From: Colletes latitarsis
Lineage: Eukaryota; Arthropoda; Insecta; Hymenoptera; Colletidae
Reading direction: 5' to 3'
Assembly (NCBI RefSeq): GCF_051014445.1
Contig: NC_135136.1
Coordinates: forward strand, 20,664,001-20,728,000
DNA: 64,000 bases
Shown here piece by piece: positions 13,560-25,307 of the stretch. The notes below the pieces were generated by a model that was not told where the DNA came from, made no database searches, and was given only the letters and a program-made list of their open reading frames with translations. A program made the position numbers and the translations under genes. How positions within the stretch are numbered: the first letter of the stretch is position 1; the number at the start of each line of letters is the position of its first letter.

Positions 13560-16375
13560 TCAACAAGTACGTGAAAAACGCTAAACTGTGAGCCTGATGA
13601 GGGCAAATCTTAGACCTAACCCAGACCTAAGAAGCGTTATCCTGTAAAATATTTATCCAGACCAGGTTTCATTGAATGTTTCAGTGTGGTCCCACATTAC
13701 TACGTGATCCAAACCAGAAAAAACCCAGGATCCGTTCAACAAGTATGTGAAGAATGCGAAAGTATGAGTCTGATGAGTGAAAATCCCAGGCCTAACCTAG
13801 ACCTAACGTGCGTTATCCCCTAAAATATTGATCGAAACCGGGTTTCATTGAATGTTTCAGTGTGGTACCACTTTACTACGTCATGCAATCCAGAAAAAGC
13901 CCAGGATCTAGCCATGAAGTATGAGAAATATGCGAAAGTAAGAGCCTGATGAAGGCAAATCCTATACCTATCCCAGACCTAACTTGCGTTATCCTCTAAA
14001 ATATTGATCGAAACCAGGTTTAATGGACTGTTTCAGTGTGTTACCACACTACTTCGTGATCCAAACCAGAAAAAACCCAGGATCTGTTCAACAAGTATGT
14101 GAAAAACGCTAAACTGTGAGCCTGATGAGGGCAAATCCTAGACCTATGCCAGACCTAACTTGCGTTTTCCTCTAAAATATTGATCGAAACCAGGATTAAT
14201 TGACTGCTTCAGCGTGGTACCACATTACTACGTGATCCAATCCAGAAACAGCCCAGGATCTAGCCATGAAGTATGAGAAGTATGCGAAAGTATGAGCCTG
14301 ATGAGGGCAAATCCTAGACCTAACCCAGACCTAACATGTGTTATCCTCTAAAATATTTATCAAGATCAGGTTTAATTGATTGTTTCAGTGTGGCCCGACA
14401 TTACTACGTGATCCAAACCAGAAAAAACCCAGGATCTGTTGAACATGTATGAGAAATATGCGAAAGAATGAGCCCGATGAGGGCAAATCCTAGACCTAAC
14501 CCAAACCTAACATGCGTTATCCTCTAAAATACTTATCAAGACCAGGTTTAATTGAATGTTTCAGTGTGGTACCACATCACTACGTGAACCAAACCAGAAA
14601 AAACCCAGGATCCGTTCAACAAGTATGTTAAAACTGCGACAGTATGATCCTGATGAGGGCAAATCCCAGGCCTAACCTAGACCTAACAGAGGTTGTCCTC
14701 TAGAATATTGATGGAAACCAGGTTTAATTGACTGTTTCAGTGTTGTACTTCATTACTACGTGATGCAATCCAGAAAAAGCCCAGGATCTAGCCATCAAGT
14801 ATGAGAAATATGCGAAAGAATGAGCCTGATGAGAGCAAATCCCAGACCTAACTTAGACCTAACATGAATTATTCTCTAAAATATTGATCGAAACCAGGTT
14901 TAATTGACTGTTTCAGTGTTGTACTTCATTACTACGTGATGCAATCCAGAAAAAGCCCAGGATCTAGCCATCAAGTATGAGAAATATGCGAAAGAATGAG
15001 CCTGATGAGAGCAAATCCCTGACCTAACCTAGACCTAACATGAATTATTCTCTAAAATATTGATCAAAACCAGGTTTAATAGACTGTTTCAGTGTGGTAC
15101 CACATTACTACGTGATCCAATCCAGAAATAGCCCAGGATCTAGCCATGAAGTATGAGAAATATGCGAAAGTAAGAGCCTGATGAGGGCAAATCCTAGACC
15201 TAACCCAGACCTAACATGCGTTATTCTGTAAAATTTTTATCAAGACCAGGTTTAATTGAATGTTTCATTGTGGTACCTCATTACTACGTGATCAAAACCA
15301 GAAAAAACCCAGGATCCGTTCAACAAGTATGTGAAGAACGCGAAAGTATGAGTCTGATCAGTGAAAATCTCAGGCCTTACCTAGACCTAACTTGCGTTGT
15401 CCTCTAAAATATTGATGGAAACCAGGTTTCATTGACAGTTTCAGTGTGGTACTACATTACTACGTGATGCAATCCAGAAAAAGCCCAGGATCTAGCCATC
15501 AAGTATGAGAAATATGCGAAAGAATGAGCCTGATGAGAGCAAATCGCAGACCTAACCTAGACCTAACATGCGTTATCCTCTAAAATATTGAGCGAAACCA
15601 GGTTCAATGGACTGTTTCAGTGTGGTACCACACTACTTCGATATCCAAGCCAGAAAAAACCCAGGATCTGTTCAACAAGTATGTGAAAAACGCTAAACTG
15701 TGAGCCTGATGAGGGCAAATCTTAGACCTAACCCAGACCTAAGATGCGTTATCCTCCAAAATATTTCTCCAGACCAGGTTTAATTGAATGTTTCATTGTG
15801 GTACCTCATTACTACGTGATCAAAACCAGAAAAAACCCAGGATCCGTTCAACAAGTATGTGAAGAATGCGAAAGTATGAGTCTGATCAGTGAAAATCTCA
15901 GGCCTTACTTGGACCTAACTTGCGTTGTCCTCTAAAATATTGATGGAAACCAGGTTTCATTGACAGTTTCAGTGTGGTACTACATTACTACGTGATGCAA
16001 TCCAGAAAAAGCCCAGGATCTAGCCATCAAGTATGAGAAATATGCGAAAGAATGAGCCTGATGAGAGCAAATCGCAGACCTAACCTAGACCTAACATGCG
16101 TTATCCTCTAAAATATTGAGCGAAACCTGGTTCAATGGACTGTTTCAGTGTGGTACCACACTACTTCGTGATCCAAACCAGAAAAAACCCAGGATCTGTT
16201 CAACAAGTATGTGAAAAACGCTAAACTGTGAGCCTGATGAGGGCAAATCTTAGACCTAACCCAGACCTAAGATGCGTTACCCTCTAAAATATTTATCCAG
16301 ACCAGGTATAATGGACTGTTTCAGTGTGGTACCACACTACTTCGTGATCCAAACCAGAAAAAACCCAGGATCTGT
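13560..16375. repeat. J-family higher-order repeat, copy 1 (2,816 bp, 16 monomers)
   Basis: The unit runs from the aagtacgtg marker at 13,565 to the same marker at 16,381, 2,816 bp or exactly 16 monomers. The shared marker gaagcgttat is at 13,631 (16,447 and 19,251 in later copies), and gtgttaccac at about 14,037. Its content is rearranged relative to copy 2: around 14,430-14,500 three monomers are missing, and around 15,216-15,744 a 528-bp trimer is present twice. The overall length is therefore the same although the order differs. Frames of 63 codons at 15,216 and 15,744 are not genes. Confidence 0.78.
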
Positions 16376-19179
16376 TCAACAAGTACGTGAAAAACGCTAA
16401 ACTGTGAGCCTGATGAGGGCAAATCTTAGACCTAACCCAGACCTAAGAAGCGTTATCCTCTAAAATATTTATCCAGACCAGGTTTCATTGAATGTTTCAG
16501 TGTGGTCCCACATTACTACGTGATCCAAACCAGAAAAAACCCAGGATCCGTTCAACAAGTATGTGAAGAATGCGAAAGTATGTGTCTGATGAGTGAAAAT
16601 CCCAGGCCTAACCTAGACCTAACATGCGTTATCCCCTAAAATATTGATCGAAACCAGGTTTCATTGAATGTTTCAGTGTGGTACCACTTTACTACGTCAT
16701 GCAATCCAGAAAAAGCCCAGGATCTAGCCATGAAGTATGAGAAATATGCGAAAGTAAGAGCCTGATGAGGGCAAATCCTATACCTATTCCAGACCTAACT
16801 TGCGTTATCTTCTAAAATATTGATCGAAACCAGGTTTAATGGACTGTTTCAGTGTGTTACCACACTACTTCGTGATCCAAACCAGAAAAAACCCAGGATC
16901 TGTTCAACAAGTATGTGAAAAACGCTAAACTGTGAGCCTGATGAGGGCAATCTTAGACCTAACCCAGACATAAGATGCGTTATCCTCTAAAATATTTATC
17001 CAGACCAGGTTTCATTGAATGTTTCAGTGTGGTACCACTTTACTACGTGATCCAATCCAGAAATAGCCCAGGATCTAGCCATGAAGTATGAGAAATATGC
17101 GAAAGTAAGAGCCTGATGAGGGCAAATCCTAGACCTATGCCAGACCTAACTTGCGTTTTCCTCTAAAATATTGATCGAAACCAGGATTAATTGACTGTTT
17201 CAGCGTGGTACCACATTACTACGTGATCCAATCCAGAAACAGCCCAGGATCTAGCCATGAAGTATGAGAAGTATGCGAAAGTATGAGCCTGATGAGGGCA
17301 AATCCTAGACCTAACCCAGACCTAACATGTGTTATCCTCTAAAATATTTATCAAGATCAGGTTTAATTGATTGTTTCAGTGTGGTCCGACATTACTACCT
17401 GATCCAAACCAGAAAAAACCCAGGATCTGTTCAACATGTATGAGAAATATGCGAAAGAATGAGCCTGATGAGAGCAAATCCCAGACCTAACATGAATTAT
17501 TCTCTAAAATATTGATCGACACCAGGTTTACTTGACTGTTTCAGTGTGGTCCCACATTACTACGTGATCCAAACCAGTAAAAACCCAGGATCTGTTCAAC
17601 AAGTATGTGAAAAACGCGAAAGTATGAGTCTGATGAGGTCAAATCCCAGACCTATCCCAGACTTAACTTGCGATGTCCGCTAAAATATTGATCGAAACCA
17701 GGTTTAATCGACTGTTTCAGCGTGGTGCCACATTACTACGTGATACAATCCAGAAACAGCCCAGGATCTAGCCATGAACTATGAGAAATATGCGAAAGTA
17801 TGAGCCTGATGAGGGCAAATCCTAGACCTAACCCAAACCTAACATGCGTTATCCTCTAGAATACTTATCAAGACCAGGTTTAATTGAATGTTTCAGTGTG
17901 GTACCACATTACTACGTGAACCAAACCAGAAAAAACCCAGGATCCGTTCAACAAGTATGTTAAAACTGCGACAGTATGATCCTGATGAGGGCTAATCCCA
18001 GGCCTAACCTAGACCTAACATGGGTTGTCCTCTAGAATATTGATGGAAACCAGGTTTAATTGACTGTTTCAGTGTTGTACTTCATTACTACGTGATGCAA
18101 TCCAGAAAAAGCCCAGGATCTAGCCATCAAGTATGAGAAATATGCGAAAGAATGAGCCTGATGAGAGCAAATCCCAGACCTAACTTAGACCTAACATGAA
18201 TTATTCTCTAAAATATTGATCGAAACCAGGTTTAGTTGACTGTTTCAGTGTTGTACTTCATTACTACGTGATGCAATCCAGAAAAAGCCCAGGATCTAGC
18301 CATCAAGTATGAGAAATATGCGAAAGAATGAGCCTGATGAGAGCAAATCCCTGACCTAACCTAGACCTAACATGAATTATTCTCTAAAATATTGATCAAA
18401 ACCAGGTTTAATAGACTGTTTCAGTGTGGTACCACATTACTACGTGATCCAATCCAGAAATAGCCCAGGATCTAGCCATGAAGTATGAGAAATATGCGAA
18501 AGTAAGAGCCTGATGAGGGCAAATCCTAGACCTAACCCAGACCTAACATGCGTTATTCTGTAAAATTTTTATCAAGACCAGGTTTAATTGAATGTTTCAT
18601 TGTGGTACCTCATTACTACGTGATCAAAACCAGAAAAAACCCAGGATCCGTTCAACAAGTATGTGAAGAACGCGAAAGTATGAGTCTGATCAGTGAAAAT
18701 CTCAGGCCTTACCTAGACCTAACTTGCGTTGTCCTCTAAAATATTGATGGAAACCAGGTTTCATTGACAGTTTCAGTGTGGTACTACATTACTACGTGAT
18801 GCAATCCAGAAAAAGCCCAGGATCTAGCCATCAAGTATGAGAAATATGCGAAAGAATGAGCCTGATGAGAGCAAATCGCAGACCTAACCTAGACCTAACA
18901 TGCGTTATCCTCTAAAATATTGAGCGAAACCAGGTTCAATGGACTGTTTTAGTGTGGTACCACACTACTTCGTTATTCAAGTCAGAAAAAACCCAGGATC
19001 TGTTTAACAAGTATGTGAAAAACGCTAAACTGTGAGCCTGATGAGGGCAAATCTTAGACCTAACCCAGACCTAAGATGCGTTACCCTCTAAAATATTTAT
19101 CCAGACCAGGTATAATGGACTGTTTCAGTGTGGTTCCACGCTACTTCGTGATCCAAACCAGAAAAAACCCAGGATCTGT
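16376..19179. repeat. J-family higher-order repeat, copy 2 (2,804 bp)
   Basis: This copy is offset 2,816 bp from copy 1 at its start and 2,804 bp from copy 3. The 12 missing bases are accounted for by a 1-bp loss in ggcaatctt near 16,949 and an 11-bp collapse at about 17,483-17,494. It keeps the three monomers absent from copy 1, including tcgatgtccgctaaaat-type variation near 17,675. Confidence 0.8.
17483..17494. other. 11-bp collapse of the internal cctaac direct repeat
   Basis: Normal monomers end cagacctaacctagacctaa, which contains agacctaac twice, 11 bp apart. Here only one copy is left before atgaattatt. The same shortened form is at about 20,289, 35,240 and 40,161. Those four places are equivalent positions in J-family copies, so the change probably arose once by slippage and was then copied with the HOR. 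Confidence 0.85.
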
Positions 19180-21573
19180 TCAACAAGTACGTGAAAAACG
19201 CTAAACTGTGAGCCTGATGAGGGCAAATCTTAGACCTAACCCAGACCTAAGAAGCGTTATCCTCTAAAATATTTCTCCAGACCAGGTTTCATTGAATGTT
19301 TCAGTGTGGTCCCACATTACTACGTGATCCAAACCAGAAAAAACCCAGGATCCGTTCAACAAGTATGTGAAGAATGCGAAAGTATGAGTCTGATGAGTGA
19401 AAATCCCAGGCCTAACCTAGACGTAACATGCGTTATCCCCTAAAATATTGATCGAAACCAGGTTTCATTGAATGTTTCAGTTTGGTACCACTTTACTACG
19501 TCATGCAATCCAGAAAAAGCCCAGGATCTAGCCATGAAGTATGAGAAATATGCGAAAGTAAGAGCCTGATGAGGGCAAATCCTATACCTATCCCAGACCT
19601 AACTTGCGTTATCCTCTAAAATATTGATCGAAACCAGGTTTAATGGACTGTTTCAGTGTGTTAGCACACTACTTCGTGATCCAAACCAGAAAAAACCCAG
19701 GATCTGTTCAACAAGTATGTGAAAAACGCTAAACTGTGAGCCTGATGAGGGCAAATCTTAGACCTAACCCAGACATAAGATGCGTTATCCTCTAAAATAT
19801 TTATCCAGACCAGGTTTCATTGAATGTTTCAGTGTGGTACCACTTTACTACGTGATCCAATCCAGAAATAGCCCAGGATCTAGCCATGAAGTATGAGAAA
19901 TATGCGAAAGTAGGAGCCTGATGAGGGCAAATCCTAGACCTATGCCAGACCTAACTTGCGTTTTCCTCTAAAATATTGATCGAAACCAGGTTTAATTGAC
20001 TGTTTCAGCGTGGTACCACATTACTACGTGATCCAATCCAGAAACAGCCCAGGATCTAGCCATGAAGTATGAGAAGTATGCGAAAGTATGAGCCTGATGA
20101 GGGCAAATCCTAGACCTAACCCAGACCTAACATGTGTTATCCCCTAAAATATTTATCAAGATCAGGTTTAATTGATTGTTTCAGTGTGGTCCGACATTAC
20201 TACGTGATCCAAACCAGAAAAAACCCAGGATCTGTTCAACATGTATGAGAAATATGCGAAAGAATGAGCCTGATGAGAGCAAATCCCAGACCTAACATGA
20301 ATTATTCTCTAAAATATTGATCGAAACCAGGTTTACTTGACTGTTGCAGTGTGGTCCCACATTACTACGTGATCCAAACCAGTAAAAACCCAGGATCTGT
20401 TCAACAAGTATGTGAAAAACGCGAAAGTATGAGTCTGATGAGGTCAAATCCCAGACCTATCCCAGACTTAACTTGCGTTATCCTCTAAAATATTGATCGA
20501 AACCAGGTTTAATCGACTGTTTCAGCGTGGTGCCACATTACTACGTGATACAATCCAGAAACAGCCCAGGATCTAGCCATCAAGTATGAGAAATATGCGA
20601 AAGAATGAGCCTGATGGGAGCAAATCCCTGACCTAACCCAAACCTAACATGCGTTATCCTCTAAAATATTTATCAAGAAAAGGTTTAATTGAATGTTTCA
20701 GTGTGGTACCACATTACTACGTGAACCAAACCAGAAAAAACCCAGGATCCGTTCAACAAGTATGTTAAAACTGCGACAGTATGACTCTGATGAGGGCAAA
20801 TCCCAGGCCTAACCTAGACCTAACATGCGTTGTCCTCTAGAATATTGATGGAAACCAGGTTTAATTGACTGTTTCAGTGTTGTACTTCATTACTACGTGA
20901 TGCAGTCCAGAAAAAGCCCAGGATCTAGCTATCAAGTATGAGAAATATGCGAAAGAATGAGCCTGATGAGAGCAAATCCCAGACCTAACCTAGACCTAAC
21001 ATGAATTATTCTCTAAAATATTGATCGAAACCAGGTTTAATTGACTGTTTCAGTGTTGTACTTCATTACTACGTGATGCAATCCAGAAAAAGCCCAGGAT
21101 CTAGCCATCAAGTATGAGAAATATGTGAAAGAATGAGCCTAATGAGAGCAAATCCCTGACCTAACCTAGACCAAACATGAATTATTCTCTAAAATATTGA
21201 TCAAAACCAAGTTTAATAGACTGTTTCAGTGTGGTACCACATTACTACGTGATCCAATCCAGAAATAGCCCAGGATCTAGCCATGAAGTATGAGAAATAT
21301 GCGAAAGTAAGAGCCTGATGAGGGCAAATCCTAGACCTAACCCAGACCTAACATGCGTTATTCTGTAAAATTTTTATCAAGACCAGGTTTAATTGAATGT
21401 TTCATTGTGGTACCTCATTACTACGTGATGAAAACCAGAAAAAACCCAGGATCCGTTCAACAAGTATGTGAAGAATGCGAAAGTATGAGTCTGATCAGTG
21501 AAAATCTCAGGCCTTACCTAGACCTAACTTGCGTTGTCCTCTAAAATATTGATGGAAACCAGGTTTCATTGAC
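19180..21573. repeat. J-family higher-order repeat, copy 3 (incomplete)
   Basis: It matches copy 2 at 2,804-2,805 bp: gaagcg at 19,251, the gtgttagcac variant at 19,657, and the 11-bp collapse at 20,289. Near 20,580 it departs from copy 2 for part of a monomer, where ccatcaagtatgag and gatgggagc replace ccatgaactatgag. It stops matching near 21,573, where gtttcattgactg replaces gtttcattgacag. Confidence 0.77.
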
Positions 21574-21963
21574 TGTTTCATTGTGGTACAACACTACTTC
21601 GTGATCCAAACCAGAAAAAACCCAGGATCTGTTCAACAAGTATGTGAAAAACGCTAAACTGTGAGGCTGATGAGGGCAAATCTTAGACCTAACCCAGACA
21701 TAAGATGCGTTATCCTCTAAAATATTTATCCAGACCAGGTTTCATTGAATGTTTCAGTGTGGTACCACTTTACTACGTGATCCAATCCAGAAATAGCCCA
21801 GGATCTAGCCATGAAGTATGAGAAATATGCGAAACTAAGAGCCTGATGAGGGCAAATCCTAGACCTATCCCAGACCTAACTTGCGTTATCCTCTAAAATA
21901 TTGATCGAAACCAGGTTTAATTGACCGTTTCAGCGTGGTACTACATTACTACGTGATCCAATC
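21574..21963. repeat. Junction from J copy 3 to H copy 1
   Basis: About two monomers join the two HOR families. They include gtttcattgtggtacaacac and H-type variants (gaaactaagagcc near 21,833). The same variants also occur within H units near 22,544 and 25,888, so part of this stretch is an extra piece of H. Monomer phase is kept through the junction. Confidence 0.6.
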
Positions 21964-24900
21964 CAGAAAAAACCCAGGATCCGTTCAACAAGAATGTGAA
22001 GAAAGCGAAAGTATGAGTCCGATGAGTGAAAATCCCAGGCCTAACCTAGACCTAACATGCGTTATCCTCAAAAATATTGATCGAAATCTGGATTAATCGA
22101 CTGTTTCAGTGTGGTACTACACTACTACGTGATGCAATCCAGAAAAAGCCCAGGATCTAGCCATCAAGTATGAGAAATAAGCGGAAGAATGAGCCTGATG
22201 AGAGCAAATCCCAGACCTAACCTAGACCTAACATGCGTTATCCTCTAAAATATTGAGCGAAACCAGGTTTAATGGACTGTTTCAGTGACGTACCACACTA
22301 CTTCGTGATCCAAACCAGAAGTAGCCCAGGATCTGTTCAACTAGTATGTGAAAAACGCTAATCTGTGAGCCTGATGAGGGCAAATCTTAGACCTAACCCA
22401 GACATAAGATGCGTTATCCTCTAAAATATTTATCCAGACCAGGTTTCATTGAATGTTTCAGTGTGGTACCACTTTACTACGTGATCCAATCCAGAAATAG
22501 CCCAGCATCTAGCCATGAAGTATGAGAAATATGCGAAACTAAGAGCCTGATGAGGGCAAATCCTAGACCTATCCCAGACCTAACTTGCGTTATCCTCTAA
22601 AATATTCATCGAAACCAGGTTTAATTGACTGTTTCAGCGTGGTACTACATTACTACGTGATCCAATCCAGAAACAGCCCAGGATCTAGCCATGAAGTATG
22701 AGAAATATGCGAAAGTATGAGCCTGATGAGGGCAAATCCTAGACCTAACCCAGACCTAACATGCGTTATCCTCTAAAATATTTATCAAGATCAGGTTTAA
22801 TTGATTGTTTCAGTGTGGTCCCACATTACTACGTGATCCAAACCAGAAAAAACCCAGGATCTGTTCAACATGTATAAGAAATATGGGAAAGAGTGAGCCT
22901 GATGAGAGCAAATCCCAGACCTAACTTAGACCTAACATGAATTATTCTGTAAAATATTGATCGAAACCAGGTTTACTTGACTGTTTCAGTGTGGTCCCAC
23001 ATTACTACGTGATCCAAACCAGAAAAAACCCAGGATCTGTTCAACAAGTATGTGAAAAACGCGAAAGTATGAGTCTGATGAGGTCAAATCCCAGACCTAT
23101 CCCAGACTTACCTTGCGTTATCCTATAACATATTGATCGAAACCAGGTTTAATCGACTGTTTCAGCGTGGTGCCACATTACTACGTGATACAATCCAGAA
23201 AAAACCCAGGATCTAGCCATCAAGTATGAGAAATATGCGAAAGAATGAGCCTGATGAGAGCAAATCCCAGACCTAACCTAGACCTAACATGCGTTATCCT
23301 CTAAAATATTGATCGAAACCAGGTTTAATTGACTGTTTCAGCGTGGTACCACACTGCTACGTGATCCAAACCAGAAAAAACCCAGGATCTGTTCAACAAG
23401 TATGTGAAAAACGCGAAAGTATGAGCCTGATGAGGGCAAATCCCAGACATATCCCAGACCTAACTTGCGTTGTCCTCTAAGTTATTGATGGAAACCAGGT
23501 TTAATTGACTGTTTCAGTGTTGTACTTCATTTCTACGTGATGCAATCCTGAAAAAGCCCAGGATCTAGCCATCAAGTATGAGAAATATGCGAAAGAATGA
23601 GCCTGATGAGAGCAAATCCCAGACCTAACCTAGACCTAACATGAATTATTCTCTAAAATATTGATCGAAACCAGGTTTAATTGACTGTTTCAGTGTGGAC
23701 CCACATTACTACGTGATCCAACCCAGAAAAAACCCAGGATCCGTTCAACAAGAATGTGAAGAAAGCGAAAGTATGAGTCCGATGAGTGAAAATCCCAGGC
23801 CTAACCTAGACCTAACATGCGTTATCCTCAAAAATATTGATCGAAACCTGGATTAATCGACTGTTTCAGTGTGGTACTACATTACTACGTGATGCAATCC
23901 AGAAAAAGCCCAGGATCTAGCCATCAAGTATGAGAAATAAGCGAAAGTATGAGCCTGATGAGGGCCAAACCTCAGACCTAACCCAAACCTAACATGCGTT
24001 ATCCTCTAAAATATTTATCAAGAAAAGGTTTAATTGAATGTTTCAGTGTCGTACTACATTACTACGTGAACCAAACCAGAAAAACCCAGGATCCGTTCAA
24101 CAAGTATGTTAAAACTGCGACAGTATGACTCTGATGAGGGCAAATCCCAGGCCTAACCTAGACCTAACATGCGTTGTCCTCTAGAATATTGATGGAAACC
24201 AGGTTTAATTGACTGTTTCAGTGTTGTACTTCATTACTACGTGATGCAATCCAGAAAAAGCCCAGGATCTAGCCATGAAGTATGAGAAATATGCGAAAGA
24301 ATGAGCCTGATGAGAGGAAATCCCAGACCTAACCTAGACCTAACATGCGTTATTCTCTAAAATATTTATCAAGACCAGGTTTCATTGAATGTTTCAGTGT
24401 GGTACCACTTTACTACGTGATCCAATCCAGAAATAGCCCAGGATCTAGCCATGAAGTATGAGAAATATGCGAAAGTAACAGCCTGATGAGGGCAAATCCT
24501 AGACCTATCCCAGACATAACTTGCGTTATCTTCTAAAATATTGATCCAAACCAGGTTTAATGGACTGTTTCAGCGTGGTACCACACTGCTACGTGATCCA
24601 AACCAGAAAAAACCCAGGATCTGTTCAACAAGTATGTGAAAAACGCGAAAGTATGAGCCTGATGAGGGCAAATCCCAGACATATCCCAGACCTAACTTGC
24701 GTTGTCCTCTAAGATATTGATGGAAACCAGGTTTAATTGACTGTTTCAGTGTTGTACTTCATTTCTACGTGATGCAATCCTGAAAAAGCCCAGGATCTAG
24801 CCATCAAGTATGAGAAATATGCGAAAGAATGAGCCTGATGAGAGCAAATCCCAGACCTAACCTAGACCTAACATGCGTTATCCTCTAAAATATTGAGCGA

Positions 24901-25307
24901 AACCAGGTTTAATGGACTGTTTCAGTGTAGTACCACACTGCTACGTGATCCAAACCAGAAAAAACCCAGGATCTGTTCAACAAGTATGTGAAAAACGCGA
25001 AAGTATGAGCCTGATGAGGGCAAATCCCAGACATATCCCAGACCTAACTTGCGTTGTCCTCTAAGATATTGATGGAAACCAGGTTTAATTGACTGTTTCA
25101 GTGTTGTACTTCATTTCTACGTGATGCAATCCTGAAAAAGCCCAGGATCTAGCCATCAAGTATGAGAAATATGCGAAAGAACGAGCCTGATGAGAGCAAA
25201 TCCCAGACCTAACCTAGACCTAACATGCGTTATCCTCTAAAATATTGATCGAAACCAGGTTTAATTGACTGTTTCAGTGTGGACCCACATTACTACGTGA
25301 TCCAAAC
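21964..25307. repeat. H-family higher-order repeat, tandem copy 1 (3,344 bp, 19 monomers)
   Basis: The copy starts at the aaaaaacccagg preceding gttcaacaagaatgtg and repeats after exactly 3,344 bp. Paired markers are aacgctaatc at 22,354 and 25,698, aatattcatc at 22,601 and 25,945, and the private change cccagcatct near 22,502 and 25,845. Inside it, two monomers are doubled: acactgctac stands at 24,583 and 24,935, 352 bp apart, which helps make this copy longer than copy 2. Confidence 0.83.

Noticed and set aside
15216..15407. Possible small protein family: 63-71-residue frames beginning MRYxxKxxSR, found at more than 20 places on the + strand
   Set aside because: Each frame is the satellite monomer read from atgcgttat to the ctctaa of the next monomer. 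Most monomers carry in-frame stops (TGA in aaatattga, TAA in gttaaaac or cgctaaac), the frame cannot pass a monomer boundary, and no ribosome-binding, splice or domain signal is seen.
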